64,000 nucleotides of DNA, from contig JAYEVK010000119.1 in NCBI GenBank assembly GCA_036346275.1, positions 62,001-126,000 of the forward strand. The letters are read 5' to 3'. The stretch is from Otatea glauca (taxonomy: Eukaryota > Streptophyta > Magnoliopsida > Poales > Poaceae). The notes beneath the pieces are model-generated. The model had not been told where the DNA came from. It saw nothing but the letters and a program-made list of their open reading frames with translations, and did no database searches. This document shows, piece after piece, positions 45,539 to 58,000 of this stretch (positions are counted from its first letter, which is position 1; each line of letters opens with the position of its first letter). A program made the position numbers and the translations under genes.

Positions 45539-48500
45539 TGTAACATCCCAAAATTTTCTTTTATAGGATTTATTATGTTTTTCCCTTTTTATGAATTTTT
45601 TGGGATTTTATTTAATTTATTTCGTATATGTTGAATAAAGCCTTTTGTCATCTTTTATTTATTTATTGAAAAATAATAATGACCTTTTGTTGGAAATATT
45701 TTATTTGAGTTCTAAATATATTAAAATACTTTCTGGATTTAACCTGATATTTTGCAATTTATTTGAACTTTGTTTATTTATCTGAATTGTTTTTATTCGA
45801 AAAGGATTTAAAAATCTCATGAATAGTGTTGAGTCAAAATTTGCCCGGTCCTACCCGTTTTCCCGCGCCGCTGGCCCACGTGGTCCATCCTGCCGCCAAA
45901 CCATAGCCGCCGCACCGCACGTTTGGACCGTTGGATCCCGATCCAACCGTCATTCCTCACCCTCGTTGTCGCGCGTCGCTAGCAGCCCAATCGGATTCGC
46001 GTGGAAGACCAGGATTTTGCCACGTCAGTTCATCGTATCCGGATTGAATCTCCATCGCCATCGATGAATCCGTTTGGGTCTCTACGCCCTACACGGAAGC
46101 CGAGGGCCCTATTTAATGCATCGTCGTTGCCTCTGGAACCCTCGCCTTGATCCACACCTTTTGACCTAGCGCGCGCCTGCCAAGTCACCGTCATTCACCC
46201 GTGAGCTAGCCAAAGTTGCAACTTCGTTCACCACGGTTTTGCTTCGCTTCGCTGTCGTCGAGCCGTTTTTGTGGAGGGTGAAAACGCTGCCAGAGTCTCG
46301 CCATTGCGCCATCCCATTGGTCTTTGTCTTCGTTGTCGGTGAGCTTCCTTCGCCGTGCCATGTCTGCCGTCGACAAAGCTCGATGACCGTCAGATCCAGA
46401 TCGGAAGGTCTGAGTTCCACTGTGTGTCACCCCTGCAGTGCGCCTTGCGCCCCCGCATCACCGCCAGGCCTAACTTCTGGATCTTAATCGTGCGGTCCTG
46501 CCCATGCCATTCGCCTGGCGAGCCGCGTAGCCGCGTCGTTCCATCTCGCCGCGGGTCATCTGTCGTTCGATTTACAATCAAGTGCTAGATCTATGCCACA
46601 TGTCGCCTCCATAGTAGATCAGAGCCACATTGCGTCAGTTGATCTTGGCTGTCCGTTTTGATTTGGGCGGACGAGATTGCACCAAGCCTTGCGTCAGTAG
46701 CGTCACGCCACGTGTCGCATCGTGATTGGGCCGCGTGCCACCACTGAAGCCATGGATTGCATCAGCCGGCGTGCACGCATAGTGCCACTGGTGCATGGTG
46801 GACCGAGGCCGAACCGTGGACCGAGTCCATGCACCGATGATGCGTGTCGCCTTACGACAGGCCACGTGTCACCGACGCCAACGTGACTTCATAATCCGTT
46901 TTTTCGTAGAAAAATATTTTGGCCAAAAATCAATTTTCTGTGCTGACGTCGGCATGACTTCATAAATGCTATTTTCCCATATAAAAATAATTCGGTTAAA
47001 TCCGGTTTTCCAATTTTTTTATTTATCCTTTATTTCAAATTTTGAATAGCTATATCTTTCTGATCCAAGCTCCGATTAAGGTTATTCTAGTTTCTAAAAT
47101 TTGTAAAATCATGCTGTATTTAATGGTGAATTTTATTTAATTTTTGGAGTTGATCTTGCTCTCTGGTTTTGGTATTTATTGCTTTCTCTCTTTTTTTGCG
47201 TAGATGTCGAGTTGCCCGGTGAGTTTGTGATCGAGGAGCCAGTGCAAGATCAAGGTCTAGAGTAGGATTCGAGCTATTTGAAGGCAAGTTGTGCTTTAAT
47301 CATATTGAACCCATGCTTTAAATATTATATTGTTTCAAAGTATTGCATGATAATTCAAATATAGCTTGTTTCAATTATGTTGGTTATAGTAATTCATCCA
47401 ATTGTGATATATCCATCTTGCCATGTAATATATTGTATTTCATTTGTCACCCCACAATGGTTTCATACTAGTTGGTAGCTATAAATGCCATTGTGGGTAG
47501 TTAGAACGCAAGTAGTATGCTCAGCCATGCAACGAGTCATCATTTTATGTAAAAATGATTAATAGTTATGGAACGTGTTTATTAACTTGTGTGTCGGGTG
47601 TTGTCACACAATGTTGTTGTTGTTGATGTCACGTGGTGCATGGTAAAACAACTGGGGTGGTAAATGATTTAGATTGAGGCAAGTGGCAAGAATTTGTGGT
47701 GGGCCAATGTGGCATTTGGTCAGTCACAATGCTTTTTAATGGTATATGATGGTTGATGGTTATGATAATTTTTTGTTAGTCTTGTCTTGGTCAATTAAGG
47801 ACTTAACTTTGCAAGAATTTGAACTGAGTCATTCATACAACCATATGTCTGTTATGGGACAGACCTAGCTGATTAATTTGTTATATCTAGACTTTGGTAC
47901 TATCTTGGCAGTGTGGGTTTCGGGTATACGAGTAGACTCACATGGCGCAAGAGGGGGCCCTAGATGTGGTAACCAGTCCCACCAGTGTTGAACCTTAGCG
48001 AGTAGTATTGGGATTAGATAGGGCATTGGAAAGGCTTGTTATGATCACTCGCCTCTGTGGTGTATGATTGTATCTTGTGGGTAAAGTGTATAAATCTCTA
48101 CAGAGTGTAAAACCTATTCGAATAGCCATGCTCACGGTATTGAGCATTGCTCGGTGATTACAATCAAGGGTTAGATATTATCAAAACAAATTTGGATATG
48201 GGTGTTGGATTACGGTTTAAGGTTATGAGTTGGTTATTGGAAAACAAATGAGAAATTTAATATTGTTATTATTTGTTTTACAGTCTTTCAATCTATTTAT
48301 GCTATTCCTTTACAAATTTTGTTTTCTGCAAATTAACCATGTTAGCCAATCCTTTGTAATGAGCCATGCATATAGTATATTAGAGTTGCATTCTGTGCAC
48401 AACTTGTTGAGTAATTTATGTACTCACCCATTGCAACAAAACATCACCAGTTGGAGAAGAAGCTACTCTTGAGGAGGAGTATCCGGAGGAGATGAATAAC

Positions 48501-48791
48501 TAGCTTGCGATCCTTGTCCATTGCCTGTGGCAAATTAGAGGGTTTATCTATGAATAGGTTTATATTCCCGCTGCAGTTTATTTCTTTTCAGTCTTAGCCC
48601 TGCGAGACATATTCATGTAAGGTGGATAATAAGGTCGTCTAATAGTTATATTTAAACTAAAGGAGTCTTTATTGTGTTATCGTTGAGTATGATTGTAATA
48701 ATCATTTATATTGAGCCTGTGTGCACTAGCGTGATCCTAGACTAGTGCAGAATACACAGAGGGTCTGGATTTGCATATTCGGGTCCCGACA
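45539..48791 (+). mobile_element. LTR-G: plus-oriented solo LTR of the same family, inserted into LTR-H
   Basis: Starts TGTAACATCCCAAAATTTTC, ends TTCGGGTCCCGACA at 48791. Flanking 5 bp ACATC (45534-45538) and AAATC (48792-48796) match at four of five. GC-rich middle 45830-46880 with TATA-like CCCTATTTAATGC near 46108. No gag-pol. Its two halves are inverse complements of the neighbouring LTR-H halves. Confidence 0.9.
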
Positions 48792-50184
48792 AAATCATTG
48801 TGTGACAACACCTGACACACCAATTCCATAACACATGTTCCATAATCCATTAGTCAAGATTAAGTTGATATTCCAAAGTCATGAGATACACATGGCATGG
48901 CTAAGCAAACTAACATAGTCTAATCAACCGTACCCATGTTGATTTCAAATATTAATCAACTAATAATGAACCATCCTTGGGTGACAATTAATCATGGAAT
49001 ACAAATGAAAAGATAGGATATAATTCAATTGGGTAGATTAACTAGATCCAAACTATTTTGAAACAATCGTGCGCATAAAATATCATGCGTAATGTAAATC
49101 AACATAGCAATTTTGTAAAATTGGGTTCATATGATCAAAGCATAACTTGCCTTAGAAAAACTCTTGTTCTTGCTTTGGACCATGGTCTTGAGTCAACAAT
49201 TCCTCCTCGGATGCTCCGAGCACTTCGACGTCTACGCGTAATGAGAGAAAACACCAAATAAATAAAAAATAGAAAGAAAACAAACTCCAAAAATCAAATA
49301 AAATTCACCATTAAATATATCTCAATTTTATAAATTTCTAGAAATTTGAATTGCCACAATCGGATCTTGTATGAGGAAGAACGGGCTCTTGAAATATTTA
49401 AAAATAAAGAAAATACATAAAAAGATAAAATCGGAATTAATTGAATTATTTTTAAATTGAAAAATCCGATTTATTGTGTCAGCACATAACCGAGCCAATC
49501 AGGAGCTGACACATGACCTGGTCTATGGACTTAGTCCATGGAATCCCCTCGGTCCACTGTGGACCGAGCATACTGTGTAGTGCACCGGCTGACGCAAGTG
49601 AGAATGTCAGGTGCACACGCGGCAAGATCTAACGGCGACACGCAGCACAAATCGATACACGACACGTGGCAAGATCATAACAACTAACCTAGATCCAACA
49701 GTCGAGGATACTGATGAGGTTTCAACACCGGCGCGGACAAGCGGCATGATCCGACCACTCGTTAAATATCGAGGCTGCAACAAAAGTGACACGCGCGATC
49801 ATCTATGAACCTTACCAAATCTAATGGCTCACAAAGCTTCAACCCGGTGACATGGTGGCGGCGGTGCAACACATTGGCAGCGAGGACGATGACCTTGAAA
49901 CGGCGAACCATGGCCTCCCGACGGCGTTAACTAGCGGATCTCAAGCATCTCATCGCGACGAGCTCGGTGACACCCTAGACGGTCGTAGAGAACCAACGAC
50001 GGTGACTCGATCTCAAGAAAACCCATGGTAACTTGACTAATCTACTCCGACAGGCTTGATCTCGAAGACAACATCACCTCAGACGGTGTTCACTGGGGCA
50101 AACTGCGCGGCTTGAACTAGCGATACTCGGACGGGTGTTGATGCGGCATTTAAAGGCCTCGACATTTGCGCTCAAGTTGGAAAC

Positions 50185-51669
50185 TGTTGGAACAGAACGC
50201 TAAAAAACTCTTGAGATAATTTTCTCTTTATTACTTCACGCTCTGCTCCATTACAAAACTCAGGCCTACCCCTATATTTATACCCAAAACCACAAACCTA
50301 AGAAACGGAATAGGATTCTACTTCCATGTCCTAGTTGGACTCCTCATCCTAAACTTTCTTAATACAAACTTTCCAAACTAAACCTTTCCTATTACAAGAT
50401 TACTACTAACATTTTTCCCCCTAATCTTGTAATATCTTTGATCACGCCGTTCTTCTCACTCATCTCCAAGAACTTGTTCAGCTCGTTCCGTGTGTCTCGC
50501 TGCGTACATGAAACAACGTCGTCCTCTCCCGAGTCGCATACACTTGTACCCACCTTTGCGCCTTTCTGACGCCTGTTTTGCACCCACCTGGTGCCTCTGC
50601 GCCCTCGACGCTTCATCTTGCATCAACCTGGTGCCTCTGCACCTTCATGACGCCTGCTCGCACTCCACTGGTGTCTCTGCGCCTTCGACGTCGTGCTACG
50701 ATCTGCGGAAAGATACGACTTGAAACAAAATACGCCGAGCATTGAACTATTGTTGTTTTGGGAGCTCTGTTTTCTATCTATTGCAAGCAATGCACACGAA
50801 CTTTCTTCATTCTTTATTCCTTGCGTTGTGCACCTGGAAGCACGTCGCCTAGCGCTCTTTTATTTGCTTCAGCACGCAACATCTGGAGCTCTTGCAAGTA
50901 GCACATCATTTACGTTTCTCTTCTTCTTGCTATCCCAATGTCTGCATGCCGACGCGCGGCCAGAATTCAGGACTCCAGTGCTTCCTTTTTCCCTTTGCCG
51001 AACTGCTGCTCCACGCAGGTCGCAGCTGCATATGTTGATCACACGTGCTCGCGCTCCTCTGGTTTTGCTACGCAAGATGTCGCTTCCGATCCGCACGGCA
51101 CTCGCCTTCTCTTCCTCGTGCTGTCCTCGTCCCGGCTTCTGCTCCTTGCTCGCGAGTAGCAATATGCCGCACGGAGCTTCTTCTGCTTGCTTGCACATGG
51201 CTTCAAGGAGAGCTTCTCTGTATTGCCTCACGCACAAGGAACTGCTCGGTCTTCTGTTGCCTTCTGTTTTCCTTTTGCTTTGCCGCTGGAAGCTGGGGGC
51301 GTAGCTATGCTGCCTGTATCTCGGGACGTACACCCGCACGTGGCCTGAGACTCTAGCTACACGTCGCTCGGTTGGCCACCCCCGGAGTCTCTTCTCCTGG
51401 GGGAGACGGTTTGATAAAAAAACCCTAAGCTCTGATACCAATTGTTGGAACAGAACGCTAAAAAACTCTTGAGATAATTTTCTCTTTATTACTTCACGCT
51501 CTGCTCCATTACAAAACTCAGGCCTACCCCTATATTTATACCTAAAACCACAAACCTAAGAAACGGAATAGGATTCTACTTCCATGTCCTAGTTGGACTC
51601 CTCATCCTAAACTTTCTTAATACAAACTTTCCAAACTAAACCTTTCCTATTACAAGATTACTACTAACA
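50185..51669 (-). mobile_element. Short non-autonomous LTR retrotransposon, 1485 bp, apparently young
   Basis: Two 227 bp LTRs (50185-50411 and 51443-51669) differ at one base that I could find (CCCAAAACC against CCTAAAACC). Exact TSD GAAAC (50180-50184, 51670-51674). On the minus strand the 51443 LTR is 5'; after it, TGGTATCAGAGC (51440-51429) is a primer-binding site matching the initiator Met tRNA end. AGGGGGAAAAA (50422-50412) is the polypurine tract. The 1031 bp interior has no gag-pol domain; a 190-codon minus-strand frame at 50869-51441 is unrecognised. Must move with proteins supplied by another element. Confidence 0.95.
50560..50695. repeat. ~50 bp minisatellite inside the short LTR element
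   Basis: Three to four units of ACCTGGTGCCTCTGCGCC plus TTCGACGC-type spacer. Lies close to the polypurine-tract end of the element. Confidence 0.85.
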
Positions 51670-52310
51670 GAAACCGTGGCGACTACGGCATGGACTTCGT
51701 GTCAACGCTAGGGACAAAGGCGACACTAAGACTCCATCCGAGCTGTCCACATGGCGCTATAAGCGTGAGATGCGTCACAACGTAGAGTAATCTGGGTCGA
51801 ACATGAAACTAACGGCCGTGATGTGCCAAAACTAGGATCCGGATCTTATCCTCTCCCAGCCGCACGAACTGACCCGATCTAACCGTTGACATCAGCCCTA
51901 GGGTTTCACTTAACCAACTTCGATCTCGGCCCCACGATCTCGATCCAACGGCGGGCGCTTAATCTTCTAGAAATCAGGTCGAATGGCTAGCGCGGGCTGG
52001 CGGCACCAGACTGGGTTGACGCGACTGGGCTAGGCCGTAACGGGTTTGTCCCAACACTATTACCAAATTTAAAAAACTTTTCGCATTAAAAAAATTCTAG
52101 AAATAGTTTAAGCCAAAATAATTAGTAAAAATACCAAATAAATTCTGAAAAATATTTTGAGACATTTGGAGCTCAAATAAAATATTTTTGGCAAAAATTT
52201 ATTTAATATTTTTCATTATTTAAATACTTATCAAGAGTCCATATTCAAAATGATAAATAAATTCAGAAAATACATATTAAATCCTAATAAGCAAAAATTG
52301 GGATGTTACA

Positions 52311-52856
52311 TATACTATGCACAAATGCCTTGGTTTTTAAGAAACTTTGCAAATGGACCTAAACATTGACCACTTTCATCAAACTTTCCAAAATATTCAC
52401 CACCTCTATCTGACCTCACCACCTTGACTTTCCTATTGAGTTGTCTTTCCACCACATTAATGAACACATCTAGAATGCTCGTAGCTTGAGACTTTTCATG
52501 CAACATGTATAGGTAACAATAATGTAAGAAGTCATCAATAAAGGTGATAAAATATTTTTCTTGCCCCAGAGTGACATCAAATGGATCATAAATATCAGTT
52601 TGTATTAATTGTAATAGTTCACTACTTTTTGTAGTGGGTGCTTTGATATGTGTGAGGTTTGCTTGCCCATGATGCAATCCACACACACATTCCAATCAAC
52701 AAAATCCAATAAGGTAAAATTTCACTTTTACTAACCTCAAAATCTTTCTTTGGATATGTGACCCAATCTTTTATGCCACAAAAAGCGAAACGCTCATTAT
52801 GTGCACTACATTTGTTACCAATAATATGTTCAACATAAAACAAGGATTCAAAAATC
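52311..52856 (-). pseudogene. Copia-B pre-integrase and integrase N-part
   Basis: Minus strand: GLHHGQANLTHIK (near 52670), LIQTDIYDPFDVTLG, FITFIDDFLHYCYLYMLHEK and VVRSDRGGEYFGKF (near 52400), the zinc-binding and catalytic parts of a Copia integrase. A TAG stands where the family has Gln just before the junction with 44326. Confidence 0.85.
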
Positions 52857-54110
52857 TGTTAGTGTTATGCCCTTGAGGCAATCATTTAGATGATTGTAAC
52901 ATGACTATGTTTATGAATAATAATATGATTATTGGTCCAATGAATGTATATCATTGTATTGATCAACAAGTATGTGACTTGATTATGAAGCTCTTTACTT
53001 AATGATGTAATTCGATAAATATCTCTCGATCGGATATCATCGTATAGGACTACGATGAATAGATCAAGACATGTAGTGATCGATGATCATGCTTCATAGA
53101 TCATGGGATATGGAGATATCATCTCTACATTGTGGACCATGTTGAAGAACATGGGTTAGATAGACCCGCTATGGGACAACTGCGAGAATGTTTCATTCTT
53201 ATGTGTCATCAGTGTATCTCATACCTAGAAGATGTATGATCCTTAGACCTGAGATTGTCATATTCCCTACATGTGTAATAGTTTTCCTTGGGGCTATCAA
53301 ACACTACTTCCTAACCGGATAGTTATAAAGGTAGCTTTCATGTTTACTATGAAACGTGCAGAGGAAGTGAGCGATCAAGATGGAATTTGCCACTCCAATG
53401 AAACGGAGATATATGACAAGGCCACTCGTGTGATATGATTAAGAAAGTGCATGGCCATGCCGTGATTGAGGAGTCAATCACAACTTATTAATATATCACG
53501 GATACGAGAGATGGATTGAATCATCAAAGGATGACATGCTTCTCGCCTTGAGATCAATCTTCATATACTTGGCAAAGGGATTATTACATGAGTTCTTTTG
53601 ATAGGTTACATTCGATTTGATCACGGTATGTTTGGGAGTTGGCATACTTTGCAAGAAGCGCTACCAACTATTGGATTGAAAAGGAGTTTTCCGAATCCAT
53701 GTCCAAACGTATGTGAACCTGCAGGGTCACACACTTAATGGGCTGGGACGCATTAATTTGGATTGGATCCGTAATTAATGAACCTCGTGGGCTTAGCATG
53801 CTGGTGGGCCCTGGTTTAGGGTTTCATCTCGTGGCTATATAAGGAGGGGAGGAGGGAGGGCGCAGGGTGTGCTTTCCACGGTTTAGGTTTGATTCACTTG
53901 AAACCCTAGCCTCCTCCTCTCGCCCTCGCCGAGCGACTAGGTGCTTGCACACGACGCACGGCGCGTTCCATCTCGGACGTGTGGACTATCGCGGTGGCGC
54001 TTTGCGCGGCCGCGCGCGAGGGCTCGCCCCTTGGACCCCGCCAGGGGTGCTGCCCCTCGGACCCCGGAGTCGTAGGGTTGCTTTTGTTTAACTCGTTTTT
54101 GCAGGGAATT
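52857..54110 (+). mobile_element. First LTR of Copia-A (right limit uncertain)
   Basis: TG start at 52857; TATA box GGCTATATAAGGAGGGG near 53833; GC-rich transcribed part to about 54070. No clear CA end followed by a Met-tRNA primer-binding site was found, so the right limit is estimated from the related solo LTR (1.5 kb). Confidence 0.6.
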
Positions 54111-55075
54111 ATGTGAAATAGTATGGCCTATGTGTATGTGATGCATGTAATTTCCACATGGCTCGTGCGTGTTAAGCCATAAGGCTATTTAAATTGTATA
54201 ACGACTGCGTGTCGACTTGTGATGCTTCAAACCCTCATGTAAAATTCATTATCAAAAGTTGTAAGGAGTTGCATCCATAATGATGAAGACGATGGCTAGG
54301 TGAACAAATCAAGCAAGGTGGCTAGGTGAACAACCAAGCATGATGATGGAGATCTTAATGCTAAGGGCCATGCTATTTCACACGACTTATTTTGATTTTA
54401 CGTGGATGTGTGTTTTATCCTTGCTATTTTCTTTATGCTCATTGCATGTGATGCTATGTTCATAGTAATCTTTGTTCATCCTTATAGTTAAAAATCTTAA
54501 ATCAAATTGTCCATCCAATTGTTGCACCTATCAAGAATTTAGATCGTTATTGATATGATTGCCAAAGTAGTATATCAATGGCTATCTCAATAGATTATAG
54601 GGATGTGTTGGACACATCACGCATAACAATGGCGATTTAAACGAGCTATCAAAACGGTTTTGGGCTTGAGGACATAAGTGGTTGGGATTTGATTTCAGTA
54701 ATGAAGGAACCTATACAAGACAATTGGTGTCTAGGAAAACACACATGAGGCAGGTTTCTTAATTGGCACCGAATACGGAAGTGCTCCTCCTCATGTGAGC
54801 CCTTGGGGCGAGTTGACTGGCCATGAGTCAAGTTGATGGAGGCATTCATTACTTGTTTTCATACTCAACAAACAAGAGTTACATATGATGTAATTAGCAA
54901 AGGTGTTGCTTACCTATGTCATTAAATTTCTAGCAGTGATGCCAAAGCTCACTAGTGTTTAATGAATATGGATCTTGAATACTCACTATGTGTCTATAAA
55001 AGGACATAAAATAGGAGTGTCTTTAATTAAAAGTTTAATAAAAGTTTTACATAAACATAGTGCTTAGAATCTTTG
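54111..55075 (+). other. Copia-A leader between LTR and gag, unit 1
   Basis: No coding domain. GTGAAATAGTATGGCC (54112) and GGCCATGCTATTTCAC (54365) are inverse complements about 250 bp apart, and GGCTAGGTGAACAA occurs twice near 54295-54330. The same arrangement is at 60268 and 60525 in unit 2. Confidence 0.6.
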
Positions 55076-58000
55076 CATATTTTTGTTGTAGTTCAATGGC
55101 ACCTTCTCCTACTCTGCTACACTGGTTTTGCTTTGAGATCGGTTTTGGAAAGGAAAAACTGAATGGAACTAATTTTGTTGATTGGTATCGCAAACTGAGA
55201 ATTGTTCTCAAGCATGAAAAGAAGGACTATGTTCTAGAGAATCCAATTCTGATGAACCGGTAGAAAATCTTGCTCATAATTTGAGGGTTGAATATGAAAA
55301 GCATGTTAATGCTTCAGAGGTCACTGTCTCATGCTAGTCACAATGGACTCGAGCTCCAAAAGCAATATGAGGACCAGGATGCTTACAATATGATTGTGGG
55401 CTTGAAGGGCATGTTTGGGAATCAAGCAAGAGCTGAGAGGTATGGTATCTCAAAGCTTTTATTTGCTTGTAAGTGGTCAAGGCGTCCGGTCGATCCTCAT
55501 GTGATCAAGATGATTGGTTACATTGGGAGATTGGAAAACTTGAGTTTCCCTTAGCCTCGGTTTGGCCACGATGTTATTCTCCGTCTACGCCTCGAGCTTT
55601 GAGCCATTCATTATGAATTTTCATATGAATAGCATGGAGAAGAGCCTAACCGAGCTACATGGGATGCTCAAGGTCATGAGGAAAGCATTAAGAAAAACTC
55701 AATCATGTGATGATGGTTGAAAACAACTGCTTTCAAAAGGAGAAAGGCTAAGGCTGGGGGAACGGGAAAGAGCAAGGGCAAGGCTCAAGATGAGATCGCG
55801 AGCCTCAAAACTAAGCTTCAGAAGCTTAAAGTTGGCCCTCAACCTGATACCCAATGCTTCTATTGCAAGAAATCGGGGCATTGGAAACGGGCTGCGAAAA
55901 GTACAGCGAGATAAGAAGAATGGAAATGTGGTTTCCACTTGGTATTAATGTTATAGAAATTAATCTTGCTACTTCTTCACTCAGCTCATGGGTATATGAT
56001 ACCGGTTCGGTTGCTCACATTTGCAATTCGTTGCGGGGTGATAAAGAGTAGAGACTTGGCAAAGGAGAAGTGGATCTTCGCGTGAGGAATAAAGCAAGAG
56101 TTCTTTGGTCTTGCTGTTGGCACATACCCATTGCATTTGCCTTGAGGATTAGTTTTAGAACTCAATAATTGTTATTTTGTTCCATCTTTGAGTAGAAACA
56201 TTATTTCATCTTCTTGTTTGGAACATGAAGGTTATGATTTGAATAAAGAACTTTGTTTGTTCAATATTTTTGAATGATATGTATTATGGTCGTTGCCCCA
56301 TGGTGGATGGGTTGTACGTCCTTGAACTCAAGAAAACCTGTCTATAATATTAATGTAAAAAGGCACCGCCTAATGATTTGAACCCTACCTTTTTGTGGCA
56401 TTGTCGCTTAGGTCATATAAATGAGAAGCGCATGAAGAAGCTCCATGGTGATGGACTTCTAACCTCATTTGATTTTGAATCATTTGAAACATGTGAATCT
56501 TGTTTACTTGGCAAGATGACAAAAGCCCCTTTCACAAGGTTTTAGTGAGAGAGCAAGTGAATTATTGGCCCTAGTACATACTGATGTATGTGGACCAATG
56601 AGCTCGATTGCTAGGGGTGGGTTTAATACTTTGTAACTTTTACCGATGACTTCAGTAGATATGGATATATCTATTTAATGAGGCATAAATCTGAAACTTT
56701 TGAAAGGTTCAAAGAGTTTCAGAACGAAGTACAAAATCAACTTGGCAAAACAATAAAACACTTACGATCCGATCGTGGTGGCGAATACTTGAGCCAAGAG
56801 TTTGGTGATCATTTAAAGCAATGTGGAATCGTTCCGCAACTTACTCCGCCAGGAACACCTCAATGGAATGGTGTGTCCGAACGACGAAACGGACTTTATT
56901 AGATATGGTTCGGTCAATGATTAGCCAAACAGATCTGCCATTATCCTTTTGGGGTTTCGCTCTAGAGACAGCTGCGTTCACTTTGAATAGGGTCCCATCA
57001 AAATCCGTTGAGAAGACGCCATATGAGATATGGACTTGGAGAAGACCCATGTTGTCATTTCTCAAGATATGGGGATGTGAGGCTTATGTAAAACGTTTAC
57101 AATCAGATAAACTCGCACCTAAATCAGAAAAATGCTTTTTTGTGGGGTATCCTAAAGAAACAAAAGGATATTACTTTTACAAAAGAAACGAGAACAAAGT
57201 TTTTGTTGCTCGAAATGGTGTCTTTTTGGAGAAAGAGTTTCTTTCAAAAGAAATCAGTAGGAGTGATGTGTATCTTGATGAAGTTCGAGAATCACATGAA
57301 TATGTTCAAGCTACCTCTGAACCTTCACAAGATATACAAAGTGTTGTACAACTTTGTGGAAGAGACTCCAGCCCCACGTAGGTCGGGGAGGCCACGTCAT
57401 GTACCTATTAGATATGGGAATGACATATTATTGTTGGACAATGATGAGCCCACGACTTATGAAGAAGCAATGATGGACCCAAACTCCGAAAAATGGCTTG
57501 AAGCCATGAGATCCGAAATTCAATCCATGCATGACAATCAAGTTTGGAACTTGGTCGATTCACCTGATGGTGTAAAACCATTGAGTGCAAATGGATTTTC
57601 AAGAAAAAGATAGACGTAGATGGAAATGTTCAGATCTATAAGGCACGGTTGGTGGCAAAGGGTTTCAAACAAGTTCAAGGAGTTGACTATGATGAAACTT
57701 TCTCACCGGTAGCCATGCTCAAGTCTGTCCGGATCATTTTAGCTATTGCTGCATATTTTGATTATGAAATATGGCAGATGGATGTCAAAACAGCCTTCCT
57801 TAATGGGAATCTTTCTGAGGATGTATACATGATACAACCTGAAGGCTTTGTTGATCCTAAATATGCTAAAAGGGTATGCAAGCTTCAAAGATCCATTTAT
57901 GGGTTAAAGCAAGCATCTAGGAGTTGGAACATTCGTTTTGATGAAGTAGTCAAAGGTTTTGACTTTATCAAAAATGAAGAAGAGCCTTGTGTTTACAAGA

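Larger units (their letters stand above)
44327..52310 (-). mobile_element. LTR-H: minus-oriented solo LTR, TGTAACATCCC family, with nested inserts
   Basis: Read on the minus strand it starts TGTAACATCCCAATTTTTG at 52310 and ends ...GATCCCGACA at 44327. Flanks TATAT (44322-44326) and TATAC (52311-52315) differ by one base. Without LTR-G and the short LTR element it is about 3.24 kb, matching LTR-G (3.25 kb). LTR-G is inserted at 45539 and splits it into 44327-45538 and 48792-52310. No coding domain of its own. Confidence 0.9.
36694..52856 (-). mobile_element. Copia-B: degraded minus-strand Copia element split by three insertions
   Basis: Minus-strand reading order: integrase N-part (52856-52311), integrase middle (44326-44186), integrase end to RT and RNase H (39777-37717), 3' LTR (37377-36694). 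The gaps are filled by a solo LTR (44327-52310) and CACTA-C (39778-44185); removing each restores recognisable integrase sequence across the junction. The right (5') end is replaced by Copia-A at 52857, so gag and the 5' LTR are missing. Several stops, including TAG in the integrase and TAA in GLK-stop-AS. Confidence 0.85.

Noticed and set aside
46166..46588. Overlapping 60-84 codon frames as genes
   Set aside because: They fall in the GC-rich middle of LTR-G and have no domain; the matching area of LTR-H is not conserved as protein.
50869..51441. 190-codon minus-strand frame in the short LTR element as a protein gene
   Set aside because: Overlaps an open plus-strand frame of similar length, GC-rich, no recognisable motif. 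Kept only as part of the element.
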